From Hirudo medicinalis (lineage: Eukaryota > Annelida > Clitellata > Hirudinida > Hirudinidae), in assembly GCA_011800805.1 (NCBI GenBank), contig MPNW01000082.1:38443-102442 (forward strand): 64,000 nt of DNA, written 5' to 3'. A program made the position numbers and the translations under genes. Positions 8,967-18,415 of the stretch are shown here, piece by piece (within the stretch, counting starts at the first letter, position 1; the number at the start of each line of letters is the position of its first letter). The notes beneath the pieces were generated by a model. The model made no database searches. It saw only the letters and a program-made list of their open reading frames with translations, and was not told the DNA's origin.

Positions 8967-9052
8967 TTTCAAGCCATAAAATTATACGTCATAAATTTTA
9001 TCTTTATTATTACTGTTTCAATTTATATTGCCTAAACTGTTATATTGCCTTT

Positions 9053-9712
9053 TTATTCTCTCCATAAATATGGAAATAAAATCAATGAAACCAGCATAAT
9101 CATTATATTTATCAGCAGCAATATTCCTGCATCTTTTAGTCCTCCTCCTTTGTCAAATCCGTCAATGGCGTTTTTTGCAAATTTTATCAGTAAAATTAAT
9201 ACCGGCATAATAACCGGAAAACTTAAAATAGCCATCAGCATCCCATTTCCGGCTTTTGAGGTAATGGCAGAAATCATCGTAAATATCAAAGAAAAACTAA
9301 TGCTCCCCAAAACAGCAGCTAAACCAAACATCCATAAATCTGTTTGTTGAGGAGGCGTAAAAATCAAACCGTAAAATAAAAAGGCTATAAGGGTAAGTAC
9401 CATCATCAATAAGGCATTATAAATACTTTTTGAAATGATAAGCGCTTGTGGACTTACCAAAGTATAAATATACAACTGTTGCCCGCTGCTTTCCTGTAAA
9501 AAACTTTTTGCCACAGCGTTGATAGAAGCAAACAGCATAATAATCCAAAAAAGAGCGTTCCAAGTTAATTTATCTACCGAAATAAACGAAAGAAAACAAA
9601 CAAATATGGTAGAAACCACATAAAGCAACACACTGTTAAAAGCATATTTTGACCGCCACTCAAGTTGAATTTCTTTTCGGACAAGATATTTTACCTCCTT
9701 TGCCAATTGCAT
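9053..9712 (-). CDS. ccmB: Haem exporter membrane subunit CcmB
   Basis: About 219 residues with six predicted membrane helices and the typical opening KYLVRKEIQLEWRSKYA and QESSGQQLYIYTLVSPQALI segment of CcmB, the ABC-2-type membrane partner of the CcmA ATPase. The ATG at 9712 (MQLAKEV) is preferred to the longer start at 9745. CcmA is not in the window. First of three genes ccmB-ccmC-ccmD on this strand. Confidence 0.88.
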   Translation of the reverse strand: MQLAKEVKYLVRKEIQLEWRSKYAFNSVLLYVVSTIFVCFLSFISVDKLTWNALFWIIMLFASINAVAKSFLQESSGQQLYIYTLVSPQALIISKSIYNALLMMVLTLIAFLFYGLIFTPPQQTDLWMFGLAAVLGSISFSLIFTMISAITSKAGNGMLMAILSFPVIMPVLILLIKFAKNAIDGFDKGGGLKDAGILLLINIMIMLVSLILFPYLWRE

Positions 9713-9853
9713 GCCTACAAATATAGTTTTTTGACAGACGCACATAAAACCAACATTATAAACTTACAAAGCCATGAGAAATATAAGGTTGTAACCAAAA
9801 ATTGTGCATAATTTTTTTTAAAAAAACTATTACAATGATGATAAATTTACGAT

Positions 9854-10351
9854 ATGAACCGTTATGCAAGCGTCTTTGACAGCCCCGTTGGGCTAATTAC
9901 CATTTTAGGAGATGATTTTGCAGTAAACGAAATTACTTTTAGCGTTAAAAAGGTGGATGGCTTGTACGAAAACAAGCATACCAAACAAGCCTTTGCAGAA
10001 CTTAAAGAATATTTTGAAGGACAACGAACCGCTTTCTCATTTCAATTAAAACAAACCGGAACTGACTTTCAGCAAAATGTTTGGGTCGAATTGTGCAACA
10101 TTAATTTTGGCGAAACTTTATCATACTTAAAGCTATCAGAACGATTAAAAAACACTTTAGCTATCAGAGCCGTTGCCGCAGCTAATGGCAAAAACAAACT
10201 CGCTATTGTGGTGCCATGCCATCGTGTTGTTGGCAGTAATGGTTGTTTGGTTGGTTACAGAGGCGGGCTTTGGCGTAAAAAATGGTTATTAAATCATGAG
10301 AAAAATATAACCGGTATCGGCCAAACTCAATTAATTTTTTTAGCTAAGTAA
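9854..10351 (+). CDS. ogt: Methylated-DNA--protein-cysteine methyltransferase
   Basis: 165 residues. Removes O6-alkyl groups from guanine by transfer to its own cysteine. The active-site motif VPCHRVVGSNG is intact, and is followed by the substrate-loop GYRGGLWRKKWLL. The helix-turn-helix region with FQQNVWVELCNINFGETLSY precedes it. Length matches Ogt without an Ada regulatory domain. It is divergent from ccmB with about 140 bases between the starts. Confidence 0.93.
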   Translation: MNRYASVFDSPVGLITILGDDFAVNEITFSVKKVDGLYENKHTKQAFAELKEYFEGQRTAFSFQLKQTGTDFQQNVWVELCNINFGETLSYLKLSERLKNTLAIRAVAAANGKNKLAIVVPCHRVVGSNGCLVGYRGGLWRKKWLLNHEKNITGIGQTQLIFLAK

Positions 10352-10665
10352 AAACCAAATAGGAATAAAACAATTACGCATTCAGTTTATAACTATAGAT
10401 ATGCCAATTTGTAGGCAAACAAACTTAACCGAGAAAGGCTTCCTTGTTTCTGTAACTTTTAATTAAACTTCAAACTCTGGCCGCTCATTTCAATGAGTTA
10501 TAATTACAATTCTAACTTTGCTATACCCAGCGGCCTTTAAAATCTGGCTGAACAAAAAGAAGGTAAAAAGTCACTGCAAAAAGTGTTTCTGCTCTTAACA
10601 TGCAACATGTTTAAACTTTGCATCCCAAATTACAACTCTCAAACAATATTAAAAAATAAACTGAT
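10352..10665. other. Intergenic region before hscA
   Basis: No convincing gene. A short imperfect hairpin (ctcatttcaatgag, near 10484-10497) lacks a T-run. The right edge holds the hscA promoter. Confidence 0.5.
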
Positions 10666-10673
10666 TAGCTTTG
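10666..10673 (+). promoter_or_regulatory. Probable -7 box of hscA
   Basis: TAGCTTTG matches TAnnTTTG and ends 7 bases before the ATG at 10681, implying a very short or absent leader. No TTTG is seen at the -33 distance. Confidence 0.4.
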
Positions 10674-10680
10674 TGGCGTT

Positions 10681-12538
10681 ATGGCAAAAATATCCATCAA
10701 CCTGGCTACAGGTTCATTGCAAAAAGAAGAAATTATTGTAGGTATTGATTTGGGAACCACCAACAGCTTGGCGGCTTTTATTAATGCCGATAAAAATCCT
10801 CAAGTGATTAATGATATGGACAAGGGCGTTTTGATGCCATCGGTAATTCATTTTAATGAACATGGCGAAGCCGAAGTAGGCAATAAGGCCAAATCCTTTT
10901 TAACTACAGATCCCTCCAATACCATTTTTTCAGTAAAGCGATTGCTGGGGCGCTCATACAAAGATGTTGCTGAGCATCAGAATGTTTTCAGTTATAAAAT
11001 AATTGATGATGATACCGACAGTCTGGTTAAAATCAAAGTAAATAATCGGTTTTATACCCCCATAGAATTATCGGCCGAGATATTAAAAGAACTTAAAGCC
11101 CGCGCCGAACACGCCTTAAAAGCACCTGTAACCAGAGCTGTAATTACCGTACCTGCCTATTTTAATGATAGCCAGCGCCAGGCAACTCGTGATGCCGGTA
11201 AACTTGCCGGTCTGGATGTTTTGCGCATAGTAAATGAACCTACCGCCGCCAGTTTGGCCTATGGTTTAGGTTTAGACCCTTCGCAACAAAAAACCATTGC
11301 CGTATACGATTTAGGCGGCGGCACCTTTGATGTTTCCATCCTTCAAATCCAAAATGGAATTTTTGAAGTTTTAAGCACAAACGGCAATACCTATTTGGGC
11401 GGTGATGATTTTGACCGCGCCATTTTAAACTACTGGATTGAAAAAAACCAATTAACCTCCAAAGCATTTGCCAACAATCATACATTAATGCAAACTTTAC
11501 GCTTACAGGCCGAAGCAGCTAAAAAAGCGCTTTCAGCACAAAATTTGTACAACCAACAACTGGGAGAAATTTGGTGTACGCTGGATAAGCAGACCTTTGA
11601 ATCGCTCATTGCTGCAAAAATTGAAGAAACCATTATTTCCTGCAAACAGGCATTAAGTGATGCAAATTTAACCGTTAACGATATTGACGAGGTGGTTTTG
11701 GTAGGCGGTTCTACGCGCACGCCGCTGGTAAAAAAAAACAGTTGAAAGTTTTTTTGGAAAAACACCGCATGATAATATCAATCCTGATGAAGTGGTGGCG
11801 CTTGGCGCCGCTATCCAAGCCGATATTTTAGCCGGTAATCGCTCCGATATTTTATTATTGGATGTAACTCCTCTTTCATTAGGTATTGAAACCATGGGCG
11901 GTTTAATGGACGTAATTATTACTCGTAACAGCAAAATTCCAACCAAAGCCGGCCGCCAATATACCACCTCGGTAGACGGGCAAATCAACATAAAAATTTC
12001 CGTTTATCAAGGAGAACGAGATTTGGTAAAAGAAAACCGTAAATTAGCTGAATTTAACTTAAAAGGTATTCCGGCCATGCCAGCGGGCCTGCCAAAAGTT
12101 GATATCAATTTTCTACTCAACGCCGACGGTATTTTAACCGTGCAAGCTATCGAACTTCGATCAGGCATTAAACAAGAAATTGAAGTATACCCAAGCTATG
12201 GGTTAAATGACCAAACGGTTGAAAAAATGCTAATCGACAGTGTAGAAAATGCGCAAAGCGATGTAATTCAACGCATGTTGGTAGAAGCAAAAACAGAAGC
12301 CGAGCAGTTGATTTATACCGCAGAACAATTTATCGAAAAAAACCAATTAATCTTAAACAAGATTGAAGTAGAAAACGCCAAAATTTATATACAAGCGTTA
12401 AAAAATGCCCTTGCAAATGGAAATAAAAACACTATTTTAAAAAAGACAAACGAACTGAACGAATATACCCGCCCATTTGCAGAACGTGTAATGAATGCAA
12501 CCATAGCGCAAGCCATGAAAGGCAAACGTATTGATTGA
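10681..12538 (+). CDS. hscA: Fe-S cluster assembly chaperone HscA (Hsp70 family; frameshifted)
   Basis: Hsp70 ATPase that helps transfer Fe-S clusters from the IscU-type scaffold. The opening [20 protein letters not shown] is the HscA-type N-terminus, followed by GTTNS, the nucleotide-binding motif [14 protein letters not shown], and [10 protein letters not shown]. The substrate-binding domain begins about residue 385 ([17 protein letters not shown]) and the helical lid ends at ...KGKRID. The frame breaks in a run of nine A at 11730-11738; with eight A the protein reads [21 protein letters not shown] and continues to full HscA length (about 618 residues). Because HscA is normally important, a sequencing indel is likelier than true loss. 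The last 48 bases are repeated beyond the gap. Confidence 0.9.
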
Positions 12539-12683
12539 CTAAAAATTTTTTCTTAGATAAAGAATTTAAGAAACTGTTTATATTTTATGCACCAAGTAAT
12601 TTTTAAAAATGAACGGTTTTAAAATCTGCACAATTCTTTTAATCTGAGTTCGATTAATAATTAAGAAATTATTTGTAATCAAA
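12491..12683. repeat. Gap-flanking duplicated segment, left copy
   Basis: 193 bases starting in the last 16 codons of hscA and running to the N gap. It is the same as 13025-13216 except for one T in a homopolymer (5 T versus 4 T). It contains aatttaagaaactgttta, similar to the end of the IS5-like remnant at 732. Such exact duplication on both sides of an N run is most simply an assembly artefact. Confidence 0.85.
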
Positions 12684-12905
12684 NNNNNNNNNNNNNNNNN
12701 NNNNNNNNNNNNNNNNNNNNNNNNNNNNNNNNNNNNNNNNNNNNNNNNNNNNNNNNNNNNNNNNNNNNNNNNNNNNNNNNNNNNNNNNNNNNNNNNNNNN
12801 NNNNNNNNNNNNNNNNNNNNNNNNNNNNNNNNNNNNNNNNNNNNNNNNNNNNNNNNNNNNNNNNNNNNNNNNNNNNNNNNNNNNNNNNNNNNNNNNNNNN
12901 NNNNN
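12684..12905. other. Assembly gap (222 N)
   Basis: Unknown bases. The true distance and content are not known. The neighbouring IS-like end suggests that a repeated element broke the assembly here. Confidence 0.95.
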
Positions 12906-13024
12906 GGATCATGGAGGAGAACATGCCCAGTGTTTGTTTATGATCCTGAGTGCTGCGGTTATGCACCGGGACGCCCAGGGTGACATTATCCATCTGCCAA
13001 ATTCGGGAGAACCAACTTGCCAAC
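12906..13024 (-). pseudogene. Fragment of an NRPS condensation domain, probably misassembled or foreign
   Basis: On the minus strand this 119-base piece reads SRIWQMDNVTLGVPVHNR, then a KQTLGMFSSMI segment. It fits the part of non-ribosomal peptide synthetase condensation domains with VTLG-x-P-x-HNR and QT-x-GMF. Its base composition is clearly more GC-rich than the neighbouring AT-rich sequence. There is no NRPS gene around it, and it sits between the N gap and the duplicated hscA flank. I regard it as a contig-end from another locus or organism joined by scaffolding. Confidence 0.6.
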
Positions 13025-13216
13025 ATGAATGCAACCATAGCGCAAGCCATGAAAGGCAAACGTATTGATTGACTAAAAATTTTTTCTTAGATAAAGAATT
13101 TAAGAAACTGTTTATATTTTATGCACCAAGTAATTTTAAAAATGAACGGTTTTAAAATCTGCACAATTCTTTTAATCTGAGTTCGATTAATAATTAAGAA
13201 ATTATTTGTAATCAAA
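13025..13216. repeat. Gap-flanking duplicated segment, right copy
   Basis: 192 bases repeating 12491-12683, including a second copy of the last 16 codons of hscA and its stop. The sequence after it (from 13217) is probably the true continuation downstream of hscA. Confidence 0.85.
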
Positions 13217-13267
13217 GGGGATATTTGTATATTTAAGTTTTTTAATATCAAATTGTTAACAAACACG

Positions 13268-13294
13268 CCCGCTATGATGCGGGTCATTTTTTTT
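13268..13294 (+). terminator. Rho-independent terminator, probably of hscA
   Basis: cccgc (13268-13272) and gcggg (13279-13283) form a short GC stem with a tatgat loop, followed by tca and eight T. It lies about 190 bases after the duplicated hscA end. Confidence 0.5.
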
Positions 13295-13973
13295 GAAGGG
13301 AGGACTGTTTGTTGTTTTTCATAATTAAAGTTAACTAAAAACCTGTTTATCAGTTTAAAATAACATCAAAATTATCAACAGTTTTATTGAACATAACATT
13401 AGTCTGCAGTATCACGTTAGTCTAATGTTGTTAGGGGAGTATCTTGTCCATAGCAGACCAATTTTTGTTTAATTATCAATATATTTCAGAACCGGACTGC
13501 TTGTACGCTTGCATCTAGCTCTAAAATATACGACTTCAAAAAACAACAGATTTGAAAATCAGCATATTGTAAGTAAACCTTTTGCAGATATACAAAATTC
13601 GAAGTAGTAGGGGTATGAAAGATGCGAAGCTGGGTTTTGCTTCCGTTTTCAAATTTTATTATACATCAGGGGAAGTACAATTGAATGCGTGCGAAAGCAA
13701 TCCGATATGTTAGGCCTGATAACAGAGCGTTTTCTCAAAAGAGTTGCCACAAAAGCTAAAGATTTGCAAATATTTTGTCGTTTTGAGCCTCCAAATTTTA
13801 TTTTGTTTAATAATATAAATTATTGATAATCAGATATAATTAATAATTTATTTACTTTATTAGTTTATATGTTTTTAACAAATATTTTCAGGCAAATGCC
13901 AAATCAACAAAATAAAATTCTGTATAAATATTAATTAATTTGATTTTCAGATATTTAAATAAATACAATTAAA
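13295..13973. other. AT-rich intergenic region
   Basis: About 680 bases with no credible reading frame on either strand. Very AT-rich towards 13790-13970. I see no clear RNA gene or repeat. Confidence 0.5.
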
Positions 13974-14222
13974 CTAATACTGTCTTTTATAGGCTGCCTT
14001 GAAATCACTTCTCATGGTTTTAAATCTTTCTGCTACCGTAGCTATAAAATCCTCATCAATTATTTGAAAAACTTCGTTGGCTCCGCCCCCTGTTAAGTCT
14101 AATTCAGATATCTTGTAGCTTTGTTCTAGCTGGCCTTGTTCAAATTTGATAATGTATTTCTGTCCCATTTGAAAAAGAGTAATTTTACAGGAGGGGTGGG
14201 GTAGTTCGGCTATTATTCTCAT
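13974..14222 (-). CDS. Small conserved hypothetical protein
   Basis: 82 residues starting MRIIAELPHPSCKITLFQMG, with a strand-rich first half (KYIIKFEQGQLEQSYKISE) and a helical second half (EDFIATVAERFKTMRSDFKAAY). No signal peptide or membrane segment; probably cytoplasmic. It resembles small uncharacterised Bacteroidota proteins in length and in the opening pattern, but I assign no function. It stands alone. Confidence 0.7.
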   Translation of the reverse strand: MRIIAELPHPSCKITLFQMGQKYIIKFEQGQLEQSYKISELDLTGGGANEVFQIIDEDFIATVAERFKTMRSDFKAAYKRQY

Positions 14223-14665
14223 CTTGCTAATCGTTTTACCGCAAAACTAAATAATAAAGTAAAAGCTCTTACTTAATTGTTAATTAGTGATATAAATGTG
14301 AATAAATATAGCTGTTAATAAATAAATACCACTAAAAAACATCATTTCGTCATCTGCTAAATGCCATATTTTTAAGATAAAATACAGATGTTGTACATTT
14401 GTACCATAGCAGAAGAAGGTATGATTAATAAAAATGATTCAAAGAAAAGCGATATCGGTCTGTTATGCCTCAAACAAAAGTTTTACTAGTGGCCAAAATG
14501 ATCTATTTGCTAATTGTGCGTATATGCCAGCTTTTATTGCCCAATTTAATTGGCTGAAAATTATTCTGCTGCTTTTCAAAGAGAATGGAATTGTTTGCAT
14601 ATTTTATAATATGTTAATTTTAAAGTAGTTGATATTATTTACTTAAATAAAAATTATTAATATAA
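14223..14665. other. Intergenic region before the glycosylase gene
   Basis: 443 bases. A 64-codon plus-strand frame at 14434-14628 has no recognisable features and is probably chance. No RNA or repeat recognised. Confidence 0.45.
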
Positions 14666-15280
14666 ATGCTTAAATTACCTTTATCATTTTATCAAAAAAA
14701 TGATGTTGTTACCCTTGCCAAGCAGCTAAATTGGTAAAAATTCTTTTATACTAAAATAGAGGGAGTATTAACCGGGGGAATAATTACCGAAACAGAGGCC
14801 TATAATGGCGTGAGAGATAAAGCCAGTCACGCTTATGGCGGAAAGCGAACCAACCGCACAAACATTATGTACGCTAAAGGAGGCGTTACTTATGTGTATT
14901 TATGTTACGGTATTCATTATTTGTTTAACGTGGTTACAGGAATTGAAAACAATCCGCAGGCAGTATTAATTAGAGCCATTGAACCCACTACAGGAATAGA
15001 ATTTATGTTAAAACGCAGAAAAATGCTTGTTTTAAAACCTAATGTCACCGCCGGTCCAGGAGCCCTATCGCAAGCTTTAGGCATTAAAACAACGCTAAAC
15101 GCTGCCAGTTTACTGGGAGATGAGGTTTGGATTGAAGATATCGGAACTCGTTTTAACGATGATGATATATTAGCCGGTACCCGAATTGGGGTTGCTTATG
15201 CACAAGAAGATGCTCTTTTGCCATGGCGATTTTATCTCAAAGAGAATAAATATGTTAGCAAATCCCATCTAAATAAATAG
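14666..15280 (+). pseudogene. 3-methyladenine DNA glycosylase (AAG/Mpg family), interrupted by a stop
   Basis: Excises alkylated purines. The frame from ATG 14666 reads LSFYQKNDVVTLAKQLNW, stops at TAA 14735-14737, and continues in the same frame with GVLTGGIITETEAYNG, KASHAYGGKRTNRTN, YVYLCYGIHYLFNVV and TAGPGALSQALGI, all family hallmarks including the catalytic Glu in ITETEAY. The family normally reads LLGK-x-L here. Removing one A near 14728-14730 and two A near 14736-14740 gives LIGKFFYTK, so three surplus A would explain the defect. It is either true decay or a cluster of read errors. A downstream start (GTG 14810) would lose the catalytic region. Confidence 0.8.
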
Positions 15281-15898
15281 TTTTTTATTGTTTTTAAAAC
15301 TGCTTAAACTGAATAAATATCAGAAAAGATATTTCTTTACTGCTTTTTTTAATTAAAAAATTTAATTATAATATACATCTTACTAATAATAAGATATATA
15401 AAAATATGATTTAAATATAAAACAAGTTTTTGCAATTTGCTTTTTTGCTAATATTTAGGATGAATTTTGAAAACAACTTAATCAGTTGGTGTAGGATGAA
15501 AAATTATTTACAGATTATTTACAAGCATATTTATTTGGTGTTGTCCTATCATAAACACAGGCAAGGCAGAAACCTATACAACTTGGAAGGGTTTGAACAA
15601 CCTGCTCAGGCATTATTTGGCACGCTTTATACAAAAAAGTAAGCGTTATTCTAAATCTGTTTAAATGATCAATTGCTCTTTGAATATTTTCAAGAAAATT
15701 AATAAAATGTATCTTAAATTAGTAAAGCCAATACTATATGTATCTTAAATTAGCAGCACAAAAGATAGGTATAATGGCTTTTTACAGAATTTTTTCGTCT
15801 ATAAAACTTTTTTCCACATTAACGATGGTTTGCAGCATAATTTTTTAACTTCGCAAGGTTATAAAAACCCGTTTTTTAACCGAATATTAAAGTAATTT
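15281..15898. other. AT-rich intergenic region before gyrA
   Basis: 618 bases. A 70-codon frame at 15430-15642 looks random. The phrase atgtatcttaaattag occurs twice (about 15707 and 15738). The gyrA promoter should lie near the right edge, where TAACTTCG (15848-15855) is a partial -7 box. Confidence 0.4.
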
Positions 15899-18397
15899 AT
15901 GGCAGAAGATTTAGAGAATCAAGAAAACGACAAAATTATTCCAATTAATATTGATGAGCAGATGCGCTCGGCTTATATTGATTACTCGATGTCGGTAATC
16001 GTTAGTCGCGCTCTGCCCGATGTTAGAGACGGATTAAAACCTGTTCATCGTCGCGTACTTTACGGGATGTTGGATTTGGGTTTAAACAACAACAAACCTT
16101 ATAAAAAATCAGCCCGTATTGTGGGAGAGGTATTAGGTAAATATCACCCGCATGGCGATAGTTCTGTATATATGACTATGGTGCGTATGGCTCAGGAGTG
16201 GAGCATGCGCTATATTTTGGTTGACGGGCAAGGCAACTACGGTTCTATTGACGGTGATTCGCCTGCGGCCATGCGTTATACCGAAGCTCGTTTTAGAAAA
16301 ATTGCCGAGGAGATGTTGGCCGACATCAATAAAGAAACCGTTAATTTCCAATACAATTTTGACGATTCGTTACAAGAGCCAACCGTATTGCCTTCAAAAA
16401 TTCCAAATCTTTTAATAAACGGAGCTTCGGGCATAGCGGTAGGTATGGCCACTAATATGGCTCCGCACAACCTTACCGAGGTGATTAATGCTACTATTGC
16501 TTATGTTGATAACCGCGAAATTACCATTGCGGAATTGATGAAACATATTAAAGGTCCTGATTTCCCGACCGGAGCCGCCATCTATGGCTACTCCGGAATC
16601 CAAGAAGCTTTTGAAAGCGGGCGGGGTCGTATTGTAATGCGTGCAAAAGCTGAAATTGAAAGCAATAAAGAACGCGAAAGCATTATTGTAACTGAAATTC
16701 CTTATCAGGTAAATAAATCGCAAATGATTGAGCGTACCGCTGAGTTGATTGGCGAGAAAAAACTGGAAGGTATCTCTAACATTAAAGATGAATCCAATAA
16801 AGACGGCATCCGCATTGTTTACGAAATTAAGCGAGATGCAAACGCAAATATTGTTTTAAATAATTTATTTAAATTAACTGCGCTGCAAACCTCATTTAGT
16901 GTAAATAATATTGCTTTGGTAAATGGTCGTCCGCAGTTATTAAACTTAAAAGATCTTATTCATCACTTTGTTGAACACAGACACGAAGTGATTATACGCA
17001 GAACCAAGTTTGAACTTGGCGAAGCCGAAAACCGGGCACATATTTTAGAAGGCTTATTGATTGCTTTAGATCATATAGAAGAAATAATCAAACTAATCAG
17101 AGCATCTGATACCCCGGATGAAGCGCGTACAGGCTTAATAGAACGGTTTGGCTTGAGCGATATTCAGGCCAGAGCAATTCTGGATATGACCTTACGCAGG
17201 TTAACCGGTTTAGAGCAAGATAAGATTAAAGACGAGCATGCGGAATTGATGAAAACCATCGAGTATTTGAAATCTGTATTAGCCGATAAATCGTTTCGTA
17301 TGCAGATTATCAAAGATGAACTTGTAGAGATACAAAAAAAATACGGCGATGAGCGCAGAACAGAAATTGTACATGCCTCCGGCGATATGAGCATGGAAGA
17401 TTTTATTGAAGATGAAGAAGTAGTGATAACCATTTCGCATGAAGGTTATATCAAACGCACCCCCGCAACCGAATATCGAACACAAAGTCGCGGTGGCAAG
17501 GGAGCAAAAGGAAGCGATTCCAGAAACGAGGATTTTATAGAGCATTTATTAATTGCTTCTAACCATAACTATATGTTGTTTTTTACCGAAGCGGGTCGTT
17601 GTTTTTGGCTAAGAGTGTATGAAATTCCGGAAGGTACAAGAATCGGTAAAGGCAGAGCTTTACAAAATATCATCAACATTCCTAAAGAAGAAAAGGTAAA
17701 AGCCTATATCAAGGTTAAAAATTTAAAAGATCAGGATTATCTGGAAAACAATTTTATCATCATGTGTACCAAAAAAGGCACCATCAAAAAAACTTCTTTG
17801 AAGGCCTATTCTCGTCCGCGAGTAAATGGTATTAATGCTATCAATATTAATGAAGGCGATCAATTATTAAAGGCCACATTAACTACCGGTTCCAGCCAAA
17901 TTGTTATGGCTTTACGTTCGGGCAGAGCTATTCGTTTTAACGAGGCAACAGTAAGACCTATGGGTAGAACTGCTACGGGGGTACGCGGTATTACCCTTAC
18001 TCATGCTAAAGATGAAGTTGTTGGTATGATTGCCGTTAACGATACCAATACAACCGTATTGGTAGTATCAGAAAAGGGATATGGTAAACGGACAAATATA
18101 GATGATTATCGGATTACCAACCGAGGCGGTAAAGGGATAAAAACCATCAACGTTACTGAAAAAACCGGAGAACTGGTAGCAATAAAAAACGTATCTGATG
18201 CTGATGATTTAATGATTATCAATAAATCGGGCATATTAATAAGAATTGCGGTTTCTCAATTAAGAATAATGGGACGGGCAACACAAGGCGTTCGTTTAAT
18301 TACTTTAAAAGAAAACGATGAAATAGCTTCTGTAGCTCAAATTGAACACGAAGATGAAGAATTACAGATCATTGATGAGAACAAAGAATCAGATTAA
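15899..18397 (+). CDS. gyrA: DNA gyrase subunit A
   Basis: 832 residues, full length. Cuts and rejoins DNA to introduce negative supercoils with GyrB. The breakage-reunion domain has [15 protein letters not shown], the quinolone-region helix [17 protein letters not shown], and the catalytic tyrosine in AAMRYTEAR (Tyr127). The C-terminal beta-pinwheel shows repeated blades (SRGGKGAKG at the GyrA-box position, later [10 protein letters not shown]). The position that is Asp87 in E. coli is Met92 here, while the Ser83 equivalent (Ser88) is kept. An acidic tail ends the protein. A TPR gene follows after 18 bases. Confidence 0.97.
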   Translation: MAEDLENQENDKIIPINIDEQMRSAYIDYSMSVIVSRALPDVRDGLKPVHRRVLYGMLDLGLNNNKPYKKSARIVGEVLGKYHPHGDSSVYMTMVRMAQEWSMRYILVDGQGNYGSIDGDSPAAMRYTEARFRKIAEEMLADINKETVNFQYNFDDSLQEPTVLPSKIPNLLINGASGIAVGMATNMAPHNLTEVINATIAYVDNREITIAELMKHIKGPDFPTGAAIYGYSGIQEAFESGRGRIVMRAKAEIESNKERESIIVTEIPYQVNKSQMIERTAELIGEKKLEGISNIKDESNKDGIRIVYEIKRDANANIVLNNLFKLTALQTSFSVNNIALVNGRPQLLNLKDLIHHFVEHRHEVIIRRTKFELGEAENRAHILEGLLIALDHIEEIIKLIRASDTPDEARTGLIERFGLSDIQARAILDMTLRRLTGLEQDKIKDEHAELMKTIEYLKSVLADKSFRMQIIKDELVEIQKKYGDERRTEIVHASGDMSMEDFIEDEEVVITISHEGYIKRTPATEYRTQSRGGKGAKGSDSRNEDFIEHLLIASNHNYMLFFTEAGRCFWLRVYEIPEGTRIGKGRALQNIINIPKEEKVKAYIKVKNLKDQDYLENNFIIMCTKKGTIKKTSLKAYSRPRVNGINAININEGDQLLKATLTTGSSQIVMALRSGRAIRFNEATVRPMGRTATGVRGITLTHAKDEVVGMIAVNDTNTTVLVVSEKGYGKRTNIDDYRITNRGGKGIKTINVTEKTGELVAIKNVSDADDLMIINKSGILIRIAVSQLRIMGRATQGVRLITLKENDEIASVAQIEHEDEELQIIDENKESD

Positions 18398-18415
18398 AAT
18401 AATATACCAATAAAT

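Noticed and set aside
12679..13059. A 126-residue minus-strand protein across the gap
   Set aside because: Two-thirds of it would be N; only the condensation-domain snippet is real sequence.
13025..13078. Second copy of the end of hscA as a gene duplication
   Set aside because: The copy abuts an N gap, is almost identical and includes non-coding flank, which fits an assembly artefact.
14434..14628. 64-codon plus-strand frame as a gene
   Set aside because: No motif, no promoter, composition like the surrounding AT-rich sequence.
15430..15642. 70-codon plus-strand frame as a gene
   Set aside because: No recognisable domain; amino-acid mix looks random for AT-rich DNA.
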